A stretch of DNA of 64,000 nt from Acidimicrobiaceae bacterium (GCA_003152015.1 PLZF01000031.1:614-64613); one strand, 5' to 3'. Shown: positions 9,681 through 19,975, counted from the stretch's first letter. The notes: a model not told the origin generated them from the letters alone. Numbers and translations are program-made.

Positions 9681-10876
9681 TGGCGCGCTTGCGGTTGCGT
9701 CGGCGCTCCTCGGGTCGCAAAGGCCACCTGGGCACGTTGCTCAAATTCGGCATCTTCACCGGCATCAGCCTCGTCCTGCTGGTGGCACTGGCCATTCGGG
9801 TGGGGAACATCTCTCTGTTCACCCATCGGACCACCTACCAGGCCCAGCTGGCCGACGTCACCGGGTTGCACCCCAACAACGACGTGAAGATCGCCGGAGT
9901 CACCGTGGGTCAGGTGACCGGTATCGCCGTCCAACGTGACCATGCCCTGGTGACCTTTTCGGTCAACAACTCGGTGCACCTGCGCTCGAGTACCAAGTCC
10001 GGACTTCAGCAGAACAACGTCCTCGGCCAGCAATTCCTCTACCTGTATCCGGGATCGACCGGAGCCGACATCCGGGCCGGTGGCGTGATCCCGCTTTCCC
10101 AGTCCATCTCCAACCCCGGGGTGGGCGCCTTTCTGAACGCGCTCGGCCCATTTTTGTCGGCCGTCAACCCGGCCCAGGCCAATACCTTTGTCCAGAGCGT
10201 GCTGGCTGCCCTGCAGGGAAACCAGGACAAGGTCGACCAGCTCATCAACGACTCGGCCACCGTCTCCCAAACTGTCGGCTCGCTCGACACCCAGGTCGGA
10301 CAAGTGATCAGCGCCCTCGATCAGGTACTCACCGCGCTGGCCCAGCGCAGTTCCGACGTCGGGACCCTGCTCGACAATCTGCAGACGGTCTCCCAGACGC
10401 TTGCCTCCCATAACGACCTCCTCGACACGGTGGTGACCAATCTCTCCAAGTTCACCGGGGAGATCGCCGGAGTAGTCCAGTCCAACCAGGGCAACCTGGC
10501 CCAGACCATCAGCGACCTGCAGTCGGTGACCTCAGTGGTCCAGGACCACGAGCAGAACCTGGCCGCCGGGCTGTCCACCCTGGGGTCCGGATTCAATCCG
10601 TATTTGCTCATCTCCAACTACGGAGAGTGGTTCCAGGTGAAGTCGGTCTATACCTGCATGGCCGCAGAGACCAGTTGCTCCTACAACAACGGGGGCAACC
10701 CGCCGGCCGGTTCAGGAACCTTTGGCAACGCCCCTCCGTCGTCGGGCGGGGCCAGCACCGGAACGTCGAGTGCCTCGACCCCGTCGAGTCCGTCGAGTCC
10801 GTCGAATGCCTCAAGCGTGGGGACCTCGCCGGCGGCCATGCTCCAGATGGTGGCCGGGGCCGGAGGTCAGCCGTGA
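9680..10876 (+). CDS. MCE family protein (MceB position)
   Basis: TYQAQLADVTGLHPNNDVKIAGVTVGQVTGIAVQRDHALVTF MlaD domain, C-terminal Ser/Pro-rich tail. Confidence 0.92.
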   Translation: MARLRLRRRSSGRKGHLGTLLKFGIFTGISLVLLVALAIRVGNISLFTHRTTYQAQLADVTGLHPNNDVKIAGVTVGQVTGIAVQRDHALVTFSVNNSVHLRSSTKSGLQQNNVLGQQFLYLYPGSTGADIRAGGVIPLSQSISNPGVGAFLNALGPFLSAVNPAQANTFVQSVLAALQGNQDKVDQLINDSATVSQTVGSLDTQVGQVISALDQVLTALAQRSSDVGTLLDNLQTVSQTLASHNDLLDTVVTNLSKFTGEIAGVVQSNQGNLAQTISDLQSVTSVVQDHEQNLAAGLSTLGSGFNPYLLISNYGEWFQVKSVYTCMAAETSCSYNNGGNPPAGSGTFGNAPPSSGGASTGTSSASTPSSPSSPSNASSVGTSPAAMLQMVAGAGGQP

Positions 10877-12144
10877 AGGCGTTCACCGATCGCAATCCGC
10901 GCCGCATCGGCCTGGTGATGCTCATCGTTACGGCAGTGGCCGTTGTGTCGGTGTTCACCTTCAACCAGAACACCTTTTCCTCGGGATACAGGGTGAAGGC
11001 CACGTTTTCCAACGCCGCCGGGCTGGGCCCCAATGCCAGCGTGCTCCTGGCCGGGGTGAATATCGGCAAAGTGAGCGCCGTGCACCTCAATGGCAATCAC
11101 GTGACGGTAGACATGACAGTCGACCAGGGAGTGGTGCTGCCGAGCGATACCACCGCGGCCATCAGCGTGGAAACTCTTCTCGGCCAGTTGGTGGTGGACC
11201 TGAAACCGATCAACGGATGGAGCCATCCGTTACACAATGGGGCGCTGTTGACCAACACCAGTGTCCCGGTCGAGTTCCAAAATATTCAGAACGAAGCGGG
11301 CGGGTTGCTGACCAAATCCGACGCCTCCGCCATCAACCAGCTCATCCAGTCCTTGGCGGCGATCACCCAGGGCAAGCAACAGCAGGTGGCACAGATCGTC
11401 AACGGCCTGAATGGGTTCACCGGGGTGATCAACCAACGCCAAACCCAGGTGAGCCAACTCATCGACGCGGCCAACACCCTGTCCCAGTCGGTGGCCAACC
11501 ATGACACCCAACTGGGCTCGGCCATTGACAATCTCTCCACGGTGATCAACGGATTGGCCCAACGAGGAACCGATCTCGGCAACCTCATCGACAACACCCA
11601 GCAAGCTTCCGGTCAGATCAACACATTGGTCACCAACAATCGCCCACAGCTCCAGGCGCTGGTGGTCCAACTCCAGTCGGTGCTCGGGGTCCTCTCCAAA
11701 CACCAGCTGGACCTGGCCCAGGGAATCTCGAGCGCGGCATCAGCCATCACCGGGTTTTCCTCCATCGGCTATTCGGGGTCGCCGGCGACCCCGGTGAGCT
11801 GGGGCAATATCTATTTCAACACGATCGGCTCCTCCCCACTGGACGGGGTCCTGGGTAGCTGTGGAACATTCGACCTGGTCCTGACCCAGGCGTTGGGCCC
11901 CGACCCCCTCCCCTGCAGCCAGCAGAACGGGCCGTTGATCAGCGACCCGGGGGCCACGCCGCCGGCCACCGGCGCCACCACCGCACCCAAAGCGGCGGGG
12001 ACCAACTCCAACACCTCCGCGCCATTATCTGCCGGTAACGGGATCGCCGGCATCCTGGGTCTGCCGAACCTTGGATCTCAGCCGAGCTCATCGGGCTCGG
12101 GTAGCGCCGGCCTGCTTCCCTCGCCGCTCGGGGGGGGGTCGTGA
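10873..12144 (+). CDS. MCE family protein (MceC position)
   Basis: GTG start VKAFTDRNPRRIGLVMLIV; RVKATFSNAAGLGPNASVLLAGVNIGKVSAVHL. Confidence 0.92.
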   Translation: MKAFTDRNPRRIGLVMLIVTAVAVVSVFTFNQNTFSSGYRVKATFSNAAGLGPNASVLLAGVNIGKVSAVHLNGNHVTVDMTVDQGVVLPSDTTAAISVETLLGQLVVDLKPINGWSHPLHNGALLTNTSVPVEFQNIQNEAGGLLTKSDASAINQLIQSLAAITQGKQQQVAQIVNGLNGFTGVINQRQTQVSQLIDAANTLSQSVANHDTQLGSAIDNLSTVINGLAQRGTDLGNLIDNTQQASGQINTLVTNNRPQLQALVVQLQSVLGVLSKHQLDLAQGISSAASAITGFSSIGYSGSPATPVSWGNIYFNTIGSSPLDGVLGSCGTFDLVLTQALGPDPLPCSQQNGPLISDPGATPPATGATTAPKAAGTNSNTSAPLSAGNGIAGILGLPNLGSQPSSSGSGSAGLLPSPLGGGS

Positions 12145-13517
12145 GACGCCGGGTCATCACGTTCACGGCTGTCGCCGTGGCGGTGGTCATCGCCGCCGTC
12201 TCGGTCACCGTGCTACGCTCCACACCCTCCTATCGGATGCGAGCGGTCTTCGCCAGCGCCAACGGGCTGTTTCCCGGGAACTCCGTCGAAATGCTGGGCG
12301 CCCCCGTGGGTGTCGTGACCGACGTTGTCAACACCGGCGACACCGTCCTGGTGACCATGAAGGTCCAGAAGCAGTTTCCGATACCGGCCGCAGTGCAGGC
12401 AGCGCTGGTGTCGCCCCAGGTGCTCGGCGAGCCCTCCATCGAGCTGTCCCCCGGGTACATCGGTGGGCCCACCATGGCGCCGGGCCAGACCATTCCCGAG
12501 TCGCGGACCATGGTTCCGGTGTCGACTGATCAACTCCTCAAGGACGTCCAGAGCTTCCTGTCCCAGATCAATCCCCAAGCCACCGGCGATCTGATCACCA
12601 ATCTCTCCCAGGATCTGACCGGCCAGGGCGCCGGGCTCAACCAACTGTTGGGGAACGCGGCGGGCACCATCCAACTGCTGGCCCAAAAAGGGAACAGCCT
12701 CGGCCAGCTCACCAGCTCGTTGGCTCAGATCACCGCCACCCTGCAGAGCCGTACCAGCACCCTCTCCAACCTGATCCGGGACTACAACACCGTGTCGTCC
12801 GTTGTGGCTTCCCATCAGAGCCAGTTGGGGACAGCCATCACCGATCTGGCCGGTGCCACTAATCAACTCTCCAACTTCTTAGGGCCAAATCTGGTGCCGC
12901 TGGAAAACGACGTGGCCGGCATCACCCAGGTGGGGCGCACGGTGTCGGGCAATCTCGCCAACCTCGACACACTGCTCAACTCCACCAATCTGCTCTTTGC
13001 CGCAGCCGGGCGCGGCTACGACCCCTCCCACAACTGGCTCAACCTGAACCTGGCCCTACCGGCCGGTGCCAATGGCTCATTGGTATCCGGTCTCATCCGC
13101 GACCGGCTGGCCGGCATCTGTCGCCGCCTGGATGCCAATCACTCTCAAGGCCTGCCCGCCGCGACGATCCAGACTCTGGTCAGCTGTGGCGATCCCAACT
13201 CCGGATTCTTCAATCCGCTGTTGGCGATCATCCCGTCGATCCTGGACACGCTGACCAGTGGGCCCGGAGGGGGTCCATCGGCCACCGCCCTGGCGGCCCT
13301 GATCGCCAAAGGAATGACCATGATCCCCGGAGCCGCCGACATCCAGGCTCCAGCCACCGCGGCCCCGCCCGCACCGACCGCATCGACGACCCCGCCAGCA
13401 CCGTCTCTTTCCACGCCGGGAGCCTCACAACTCGCACCCATGCCCCCGGTGCAAAGTTCCCCGTCATCCGGCGGCGGGCTGGGTGGGCTATTCAAGGGCC
13501 TCCTGGGGGGTCTCTGA
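12141..13517 (+). CDS. MCE family protein (MceD position)
   Basis: YRMRAVFASANGLFPGNSVEMLGAPVGVVTDVVNTGDTVLVTMKV. Confidence 0.92.
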   Translation: MRRRVITFTAVAVAVVIAAVSVTVLRSTPSYRMRAVFASANGLFPGNSVEMLGAPVGVVTDVVNTGDTVLVTMKVQKQFPIPAAVQAALVSPQVLGEPSIELSPGYIGGPTMAPGQTIPESRTMVPVSTDQLLKDVQSFLSQINPQATGDLITNLSQDLTGQGAGLNQLLGNAAGTIQLLAQKGNSLGQLTSSLAQITATLQSRTSTLSNLIRDYNTVSSVVASHQSQLGTAITDLAGATNQLSNFLGPNLVPLENDVAGITQVGRTVSGNLANLDTLLNSTNLLFAAAGRGYDPSHNWLNLNLALPAGANGSLVSGLIRDRLAGICRRLDANHSQGLPAATIQTLVSCGDPNSGFFNPLLAIIPSILDTLTSGPGGGPSATALAALIAKGMTMIPGAADIQAPATAAPPAPTASTTPPAPSLSTPGASQLAPMPPVQSSPSSGGGLGGLFKGLLGGL

Positions 13518-13518
13518 G

Positions 13519-14580
13519 ATGACCTGTCCTCGCAAGCTCCTCAATGCCCTGATCCGTGCCATCTCAGACGTCGGGCGATTCGCTGCGGTGTCTCTGGGCC
13601 GGAGGGGTCAACGTCTCGCTCTGGTTGTGCTGGTCGGGAGTGGTCTGGCCCTCACCGGATGCAACCTCCCCTTCACCGGTCAACCGCCCCTCACCGCGTC
13701 GGCGGTGTTCAGCGACGTCGCCGATCTGGCCAATGGGGCATCGGTGGAGATGGCCGACATCCCGGTGGGTCGCGTAACCTCCATCACCCTCCGTGGCACC
13801 CAGGCCCGGGTCACCATGGTGCTCAACCGGTCCGCCGACATTCCCCAGAACGTGTCAGCCCAGCTGCGGCGAACCTCCCTCCTGGGTGAGCGGTTCATCG
13901 ATCTCATCCCCGACAGAGCGCTCCCGGGCGGTCCATTCCCCAACGGTGAGGTCATCGGCGATACGTCGGTGCAACCCGGTATCCAAGAGCTCCTCTCGTC
14001 GGGGGCATCGGTGATCGGGGCAATCAACAGCACCGAGTTGGCCAACCTGGTGGCCACTCAAGCCCAGGGATTTGCCGGTCAGGGTCAGAACCTGCGCCAA
14101 CTGCTCGACAGTCTGAGCACGGTGGTCCACGGCTACTCCGGACGAACAGCCACCATTCAGTCCCTCATCACCAACGTGGATCAGCTCAGCTCGACCCTGG
14201 CGCCAGAGGCATCCCAAAATGCACAGGCAATTACCACGCTGTCCCAGACCACCGGGGTACTGGCCAACCAATCGGCCCGCTTGGACACTCTGCTCCAGTC
14301 CCTCAATGACCTGTCCGTCCAGAGCCGGAACATCCTGGAGTCCTACACGCCACAGATCAACTATGAGTTGTCCGGGTTGGCATCGACAGCACAGGCCCTG
14401 CAGGTAAGCGAGGGCGCCCTCGGGAACTTCCTCAATTTCCTGCCCGGCCACAACGCCGCCCTGGTCGAGCTCACTCGGGACAACCAGTTGCAGATCCTCT
14501 CCGACATCATCGTGTGCGGCCTGCCCGGCGGCGGATCCAATTCGGCCATCCCGTCACAGACATGCGCGGGATCGAAATGA
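13519..14580 (+). CDS. MCE family lipoprotein (MceE/LprK position)
   Basis: Lipobox-like LTGC after a hydrophobic stretch; LTASAVFSDVADLANGASVEMADIPVGRVTSITL. Confidence 0.9.
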   Translation: MTCPRKLLNALIRAISDVGRFAAVSLGRRGQRLALVVLVGSGLALTGCNLPFTGQPPLTASAVFSDVADLANGASVEMADIPVGRVTSITLRGTQARVTMVLNRSADIPQNVSAQLRRTSLLGERFIDLIPDRALPGGPFPNGEVIGDTSVQPGIQELLSSGASVIGAINSTELANLVATQAQGFAGQGQNLRQLLDSLSTVVHGYSGRTATIQSLITNVDQLSSTLAPEASQNAQAITTLSQTTGVLANQSARLDTLLQSLNDLSVQSRNILESYTPQINYELSGLASTAQALQVSEGALGNFLNFLPGHNAALVELTRDNQLQILSDIIVCGLPGGGSNSAIPSQTCAGSK

Positions 14581-15929
14581 TCACCCGCCGGATCATCGTC
14601 AACCTCTTCGCATTCTTCGGCGTCGCCGTCCTGTTGATCGTGCTCGGTCTGATCAACCTCTTGGGCAACCCATTCCAATCGTCGATGCCGGTGTCGGCAC
14701 TCCTCCCCAACGCCTACGGGGTCTATTCCAACTTTTCGGTGACGCTCAACGGGGTCCAAGTCGGGTCGGTGCGTTCGGTCTCCCTCACCCCGACCGGGGC
14801 ACGGGTGGACATGGCCATCGACCATGGGGTGAAGATCCCCGGTGACGTGGCCGCCCAGGTTGAGATCGCCAATACCTTGGGCGAACAGCAGATCGACCTG
14901 GTGCCTCAGCATGGGGGCACCGCCCCTCCGCTGGTGGCGGGAGCCCAGATTCCGGTCTCGACCGGCGGAGCGCCGGCTGACATCGGACAGGTCATCGCCA
15001 CTGCCACCCAGTTCCTGAAGGCCATTCCGGTCAACGACCTCAACAACCTGCTCCACCAGACGGCGGTGGCCCTCAACGGTCGTGGTGCGGATGTCCACAC
15101 CATCATCACGTCGGGGACACAGTTCGCGCAGGAGTTCCTGGCCTATCAACAGGCGTTCAAGTCCCTGCTGGCCAGCAGCCCGCCGGTGCTCGACTCGGTG
15201 ACCGCATCAGCTCCGCAGCTCACCACCGCCCTCGCCAATACCGCGGTGATGCTGAATGTGTTGTCCAATCGGCAAGGGGACTTCTTGAATCTCCTCCACA
15301 GCGGCAGTGATGCATCCCAACTCTTCAATCAGCTCGTGGTGGCCGAACGTCCGAACCTGGCGTGTTTGGTGCACGACCTGGGCGCCACCACCACCAACCT
15401 GTCCCAGCCCACCAACCTCAACAATCTGGCCACCGACTTGGCCACCAACCGGCAGTTCTTCGGAGCCATCGATGGGTTGGCGCCAATGGGTCCCGCTCGG
15501 CAGTTGACGGCCAGCGAACCGGCTCGTACCAACCAGTTATGGCTGCGGACCCGCCTCCTTTTCCCCCCAGTGACCTCACCGGCCGCGGTCGCTTACTCAC
15601 CTCCCCGCACGCTTTCCCCCATTATCCCGGCCGCCGGATGTTCCACCGAATTCGGCAACGGCGTGAGCGCCGCCTCCCAGCCCGGGTTTGTTCCTGCCGC
15701 ACCGGTCGCCATTGACACCCCCCCGGCGGCAGCATCCCAGGTGCGTGGGGGGGGGACTCCGATAGCGGGTTCCCCCCTCACCACGACGACCGCCTCCAGC
15801 CACAAGCAGTCCCCCTACCCACCGGCGCCGACGACGGTGCTGCCGCTAATGGGTGCAGCGATACTGTTACAAAGCCCGGTCAGGCGCCGCCTGCGGAATC
15901 GGCACCGTCGACAGGAGACGACTGAATGA
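14577..15929 (+). CDS. MCE family protein (MceF position)
   Basis: VSALLPNAYGVYSNFSVTLNGVQVGSVRSVSLTPTGARVDMAI; ATGA overlap with previous gene. Confidence 0.9.
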   Translation: MITRRIIVNLFAFFGVAVLLIVLGLINLLGNPFQSSMPVSALLPNAYGVYSNFSVTLNGVQVGSVRSVSLTPTGARVDMAIDHGVKIPGDVAAQVEIANTLGEQQIDLVPQHGGTAPPLVAGAQIPVSTGGAPADIGQVIATATQFLKAIPVNDLNNLLHQTAVALNGRGADVHTIITSGTQFAQEFLAYQQAFKSLLASSPPVLDSVTASAPQLTTALANTAVMLNVLSNRQGDFLNLLHSGSDASQLFNQLVVAERPNLACLVHDLGATTTNLSQPTNLNNLATDLATNRQFFGAIDGLAPMGPARQLTASEPARTNQLWLRTRLLFPPVTSPAAVAYSPPRTLSPIIPAAGCSTEFGNGVSAASQPGFVPAAPVAIDTPPAAASQVRGGGTPIAGSPLTTTTASSHKQSPYPPAPTTVLPLMGAAILLQSPVRRRLRNRHRRQETTE

Positions 15930-16786
15930 CGGAGAAGCAGGACCGCAAGGCCTACAAAGTGTCAGTGGTCGACCGCGATACCGGAAGTACCCGGCCCAGT
16001 CGTCGGACCTCCGGTGCGGCGGCCCCTTCCGGATCGTCGGAGGCCGACAAGGCCGATGACGCCGACGCCAAGGACGCCGGCAATGGCAACGCCGATGCGG
16101 CCGACGTGGCCGATGCGGCCGACGCCGGGACGCCGGGAGCCGTAGAGAAACGTGTCGGACCGGGCGATAGCGGAACGCCGGCCACAGGAGGGCGCCGTTG
16201 GCCGCCTCGAACCTTGGGGCGGAAGGGCCGGGTGGTGCTGTGGTGCATCGCCATCCTCGGAGTGATCGGAACCGCGGTGTTCGGTTACGAATGGGCGTCG
16301 CTGAATGGCCAACTCGGACAACAAGCCCAGGTGCGCGCCGTGACGAGTAATTTCCTGACAGCCCTGACCAATTTCGACTCCAAGAACGTCGACGCCGACT
16401 TCAACCGCATCCAGAGCTACGCCACCGGGGACTTTGCCAAGCAGTCGAACCAGTTCTTCGGATCAACCATCCGTAGCCAGCTCGAGGCCGCCCTGGCTTC
16501 GTCTCGCGGTCAGATCCGCAGCCAGTACGTGCAGTCGATCAACGGCACCAACGCCACCGTGTACTCGGTTGTCGACCAGACGTACATCAACGACAAGATG
16601 AAGTCGCCGTCCGCCGATGAGCTCCGGATCGTCACCGACCTCACCTTGCAGGGATCCACCTGGAAGGTATCCAACGTGACGGTGCTCAATAACAGTGGCA
16701 CCGGCTCGAGTAGCTCGACCGGATCCACTCCATCGACGAGCACGAGCACGCCCACGAGTACTCCGACCAGCACGAGTACTCCGTAA
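15926..16786 (+). CDS. Mce-associated membrane protein
   Basis: Charged/Ala-Asp-rich N-terminus, TM VLWCIAILGVIGTAVFGYEWA, Mam-type C-terminal domain; last gene of mce operon, ATGA overlap. Confidence 0.8.
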   Translation: MTEKQDRKAYKVSVVDRDTGSTRPSRRTSGAAAPSGSSEADKADDADAKDAGNGNADAADVADAADAGTPGAVEKRVGPGDSGTPATGGRRWPPRTLGRKGRVVLWCIAILGVIGTAVFGYEWASLNGQLGQQAQVRAVTSNFLTALTNFDSKNVDADFNRIQSYATGDFAKQSNQFFGSTIRSQLEAALASSRGQIRSQYVQSINGTNATVYSVVDQTYINDKMKSPSADELRIVTDLTLQGSTWKVSNVTVLNNSGTGSSSSTGSTPSTSTSTPTSTPTSTSTP

Positions 16787-17111
16787 GGAACCTCCGGCAC
16801 CCGCACATCGTCGGGTTCGGGAAAATCGTCACGCACAAGACGGTGAGGCGAACGCCTTCATGAAGAGAACTGACGCGCCCCGCCTGAGGTGGATCCCGTG
16901 CGGGCGCCGTTGCCCGACCGAGCCATCCCCGGGCGGGCAACGCGTCCCGTTCCCCTCACACCGGTCCCATCGTCCCGGTTCCCCGTTTCAAATACATATA
17001 TCGACAGGTCCATCCCATTAACTGAGGGCCAATCTGAAATTTATTGGGATCGGCCACGGAGCGTGTTCAGCAGGCACCAACTGGACGAAGATTTCGCGCA
17101 AATAGTGACCA

Positions 17112-17759
17112 TCAACCCTGCAGCGAGCGCAACAACTCCTCGTCGAAGCCGTGGAGCGAGTCCAGAAGGGCGTCGCAAAACCCCCAGCGGGCCGATCCAA
17201 CCGCTGACATCTCGGGGACGGCCACCACCCTCATACGGGCGGCTTTGGCCGAGATGGCCCCATTGAACGAGTCCTCCACCGCCAGGCAGTCGGTGGGCTC
17301 GACGCCGAGCTTGGCCGCCGTCGAGAGGTAGGAACCCGGGTGGGGCTTGCCAACGGGCTCCCACTCAGCGGAGTGCCACAGGGTGACCTCCGATTCGACC
17401 CCCAGACGGCGCAGGGCGGCCGCGATGACCACCGCATACGATCCCGAGCACACCGCCACCGGAAGCGACAGGCGACCGCAGAGAGCCACGGCATCGAGCG
17501 CTCCGGGCATCGGTTCACCCCCGAAGGCAATCAACTCGGCCACCCGGTGAGTCGTCGCCCGCTCTACTTCCACCGGGGTCATACCCTCCCACGGGCGGCG
17601 ATCCCACCAGTGGCGAACGGCGTCGTCGATCCGCAGGCCCATGGTCTGGCGGGTATCCCTCTCTGACAGGTGCACTCCCACCGAGGCGAACACCTCAATT
17701 TCGGCCTGGCGCCAGAACGGCTCCGAGTCGATGAGCAGACCGTCGAGGTCGAAGATCAC
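17112..17759 (-). CDS. HAD-superfamily sugar-phosphate phosphatase / beta-phosphoglucomutase-like
   Basis: MIFDLDGLLIDSEPFW, KPHPGSYLSTAAKLGVEPTDCLAVEDSFNGAISAKAARM. Confidence 0.88.
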   Translation of the reverse strand: MIFDLDGLLIDSEPFWRQAEIEVFASVGVHLSERDTRQTMGLRIDDAVRHWWDRRPWEGMTPVEVERATTHRVAELIAFGGEPMPGALDAVALCGRLSLPVAVCSGSYAVVIAAALRRLGVESEVTLWHSAEWEPVGKPHPGSYLSTAAKLGVEPTDCLAVEDSFNGAISAKAARMRVVAVPEMSAVGSARWGFCDALLDSLHGFDEELLRSLQG

Positions 17760-17809
17760 CGCGGCGATGGGTCGCCCGGCATGGGCTTCTGCTGACGGGA
17801 CTCCGGTGC

Positions 17810-18700
17810 TCAGGCGAGCTCCTTCACGACGTCGACCATCGCCTCACCGGCTTCGCTCAGGTTCTGTGCCACCGTGACCCCGGCTGCCGACAACGCGTCC
17901 ATCTTGGCCTGGGCGGTGCCTTTGGAACCGGAGATGATGGCCCCGGCGTGCCCCATCTTCCGTCCGGGCGGGGCTGTGACCCCGGCCACGTAGGAAACGA
18001 CCGGCTTGGTGACCGACGAGGCGATGAACTCCGCCGCCTCCTCTTCAGCCGATCCGCCGATCTCCCCGATCATCATGATGGCGCGGGTGTCCGGATCGGC
18101 TTCGAAGGCCCGGAGACAGTCGATGAAGCTGGTGCCCGGCACCGGGTCGCCTCCGATACCCACGCAGGAGGTCTGCCCGACCCCATGCTGAGAGAGCTCA
18201 TGGAGTGCCTGGTAGGTCAGAGTGCCCGACCGGGAGACGATCCCCACCGGGCCACCAGCCATGGCGATGTCGCCCGACGTGATGCCGATGTTGCACTTTC
18301 CCGGAGAGATGATCCCGGGGCAGTTCGGCCCCAGAAGCCGGGTGGATGGGAAATCGCGGATCAGCCGGTTGTAGGTCAGGGCCTCGTCGATGGCCGGAAT
18401 ACCCTCGGTGATACACACCACGAATGGCACTCCGGCTGCCGCCGCCTCGATGATGGCGTCGGCGGCGAACTTGGGTGGGACGGAGATGAATGACGCGTTG
18501 GCGCCGGTGGCCTTCACCGCCTCGGCAACGGTGGCGAAGATCGGAATACCCTCGATCTCTTCGCCGCCCCGCTTCGGGTTGGTGCCGGCAACCACCTGGG
18601 TACCGTAGGCCCGGTTACGGAGGCCGTGGTACAGGCCCTGGCTGGTCGGGCTGATGCCCTGGACCACCACTTTGGTGTTCTCGTCTACGAAGATGCTCAC
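17810..18700 (-). CDS. sucD: Succinate-CoA ligase, alpha subunit
   Basis: VQGISPTSQGLYHGLRNRAYGTQVVAGTNPKRGG, RLLGPNCPGIISPGKCNIGI, GHAGAIISG. Confidence 0.95.
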   Translation of the reverse strand: MSIFVDENTKVVVQGISPTSQGLYHGLRNRAYGTQVVAGTNPKRGGEEIEGIPIFATVAEAVKATGANASFISVPPKFAADAIIEAAAAGVPFVVCITEGIPAIDEALTYNRLIRDFPSTRLLGPNCPGIISPGKCNIGITSGDIAMAGGPVGIVSRSGTLTYQALHELSQHGVGQTSCVGIGGDPVPGTSFIDCLRAFEADPDTRAIMMIGEIGGSAEEEAAEFIASSVTKPVVSYVAGVTAPPGRKMGHAGAIISGSKGTAQAKMDALSAAGVTVAQNLSEAGEAMVDVVKELA

Positions 18701-19845
18701 GACTGGCCTCCGGCTAGGGCAACCACACGGCGTGCGGCGTCGAGCATGGTCGGCTCGGCGACCAGGCGATCGGACAGATGGTCGGCCAGGATCTCCCGGC
18801 CGGCGACGGCGTTGGTGCCGTCCAACCTCAGCACGATGGGCGAGTGGATCTCCACCCGCTCCAGGGCTTCGAGAATCCCCTTGGCCACCTCGTCCACCAG
18901 GGTGATTCCTCCGAAGATATTGACGAAAATGGAGCGCACCGCCGGATCGGAGTTGATGACCTCCAAGGCGGCGGCCATGACGTCAGCGTTGGCGCCACCC
19001 CCGATATCCAAGAAGTTGGCTGCCGATCCTCCGCACTGGTTGACCACGTCGAGGGTACTCATGGCCAAGCCGGCACCATTGGCGATGATGCCCACCGAAC
19101 CGTCGAGGCCTATGTAGTTGAGGCCCCGTTCCTTGGCCCGGGCCTCGCGTTCGTCTTGGACATCGGCTCCGGCGAACTCCTCCCACTCGGGATGCCGGTA
19201 GGCGGCGTTGTCGTCGAGGGTGACTTTGGCATCGAGAGCGTGGACCTTTCCCTCCGGTGTGAGGATCAGCGGGTTGATCTCGGCCAGGTCGCAATCGCCT
19301 TCGGTGTAACAGGTATAGAGCTTCACCAGCAGCTCGGCCGCCTGGGCCCGGGCCGGTTCATCGAGGTTGGCTCGGTCCACCCACTCACGGGCCGCCTCGA
19401 GACTGAGACCGTCCACCGGGTCGACGTGAATCAGGGCGATGGCATCAGGATTGGTCACGGCCACCTCCTCGATCTCGACACCTCCCTCGGCCGACAACAT
19501 TCCGAGGTGCTTCTTGGCGCTGCGATCGAGCGTGAAGCTGGCGTAGTACTCGCGCTCGATATCCGAGGCGTGCTCGATCCAGAGTCGTTTCACGACGTGG
19601 CCCTTGATATCGAGGCCGAGGATGTTCCCGGCATGGGTCCTCACCTCATCGGCGTCATTGGCCAGCTTCACCCCGCCTGCCTTACCGCGGCCTCCCACCT
19701 TGACCTGTGCCTTGACCACCACCGGGTAGCCGGCCTGACCGGCCTGGACCACGGCTTCGTCGACTGTGTCCGCCACCCCTCCTTTGGAAATAGGGATGCC
19801 GAACCGGGCGAAGTACTGCTTGCCCTGGTACTCGAAGAGATCCAC
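18697..19845 (-). CDS. sucC: ADP-forming succinate-CoA ligase, beta subunit
   Basis: VDLFEYQGKQYFARFGIPISKG, VVKAQVKVGGRGKAGGVK, LAEINPLILTPEGKVHALDAKVTLDDNA; GTG start at 19845. Confidence 0.94.
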   Translation of the reverse strand: MDLFEYQGKQYFARFGIPISKGGVADTVDEAVVQAGQAGYPVVVKAQVKVGGRGKAGGVKLANDADEVRTHAGNILGLDIKGHVVKRLWIEHASDIEREYYASFTLDRSAKKHLGMLSAEGGVEIEEVAVTNPDAIALIHVDPVDGLSLEAAREWVDRANLDEPARAQAAELLVKLYTCYTEGDCDLAEINPLILTPEGKVHALDAKVTLDDNAAYRHPEWEEFAGADVQDEREARAKERGLNYIGLDGSVGIIANGAGLAMSTLDVVNQCGGSAANFLDIGGGANADVMAAALEVINSDPAVRSIFVNIFGGITLVDEVAKGILEALERVEIHSPIVLRLDGTNAVAGREILADHLSDRLVAEPTMLDAARRVVALAGGQS

Positions 19846-19877
19846 CGGATCCGTTCCTCTCTGTTGGTGATAACGGT

Positions 19878-19940
19878 TCTGACTACGTCTGACTACATGG
19901 CTGTGTGGCTGCATTGCTGTGTGGCTGCATTGCTGTGTGG
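19878..19940. repeat. Two adjacent short tandem-repeat tracts upstream of sucC
   Basis: tctgactac(g/a) x2 at 19878-19897; ctgtgtggctgcattg x2.5 at 19901-19940, exact copies. Confidence 0.9.
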
Positions 19941-19975
19941 AACTACGGCCCATGCGGGCCGACTTGGGTTGGCCT

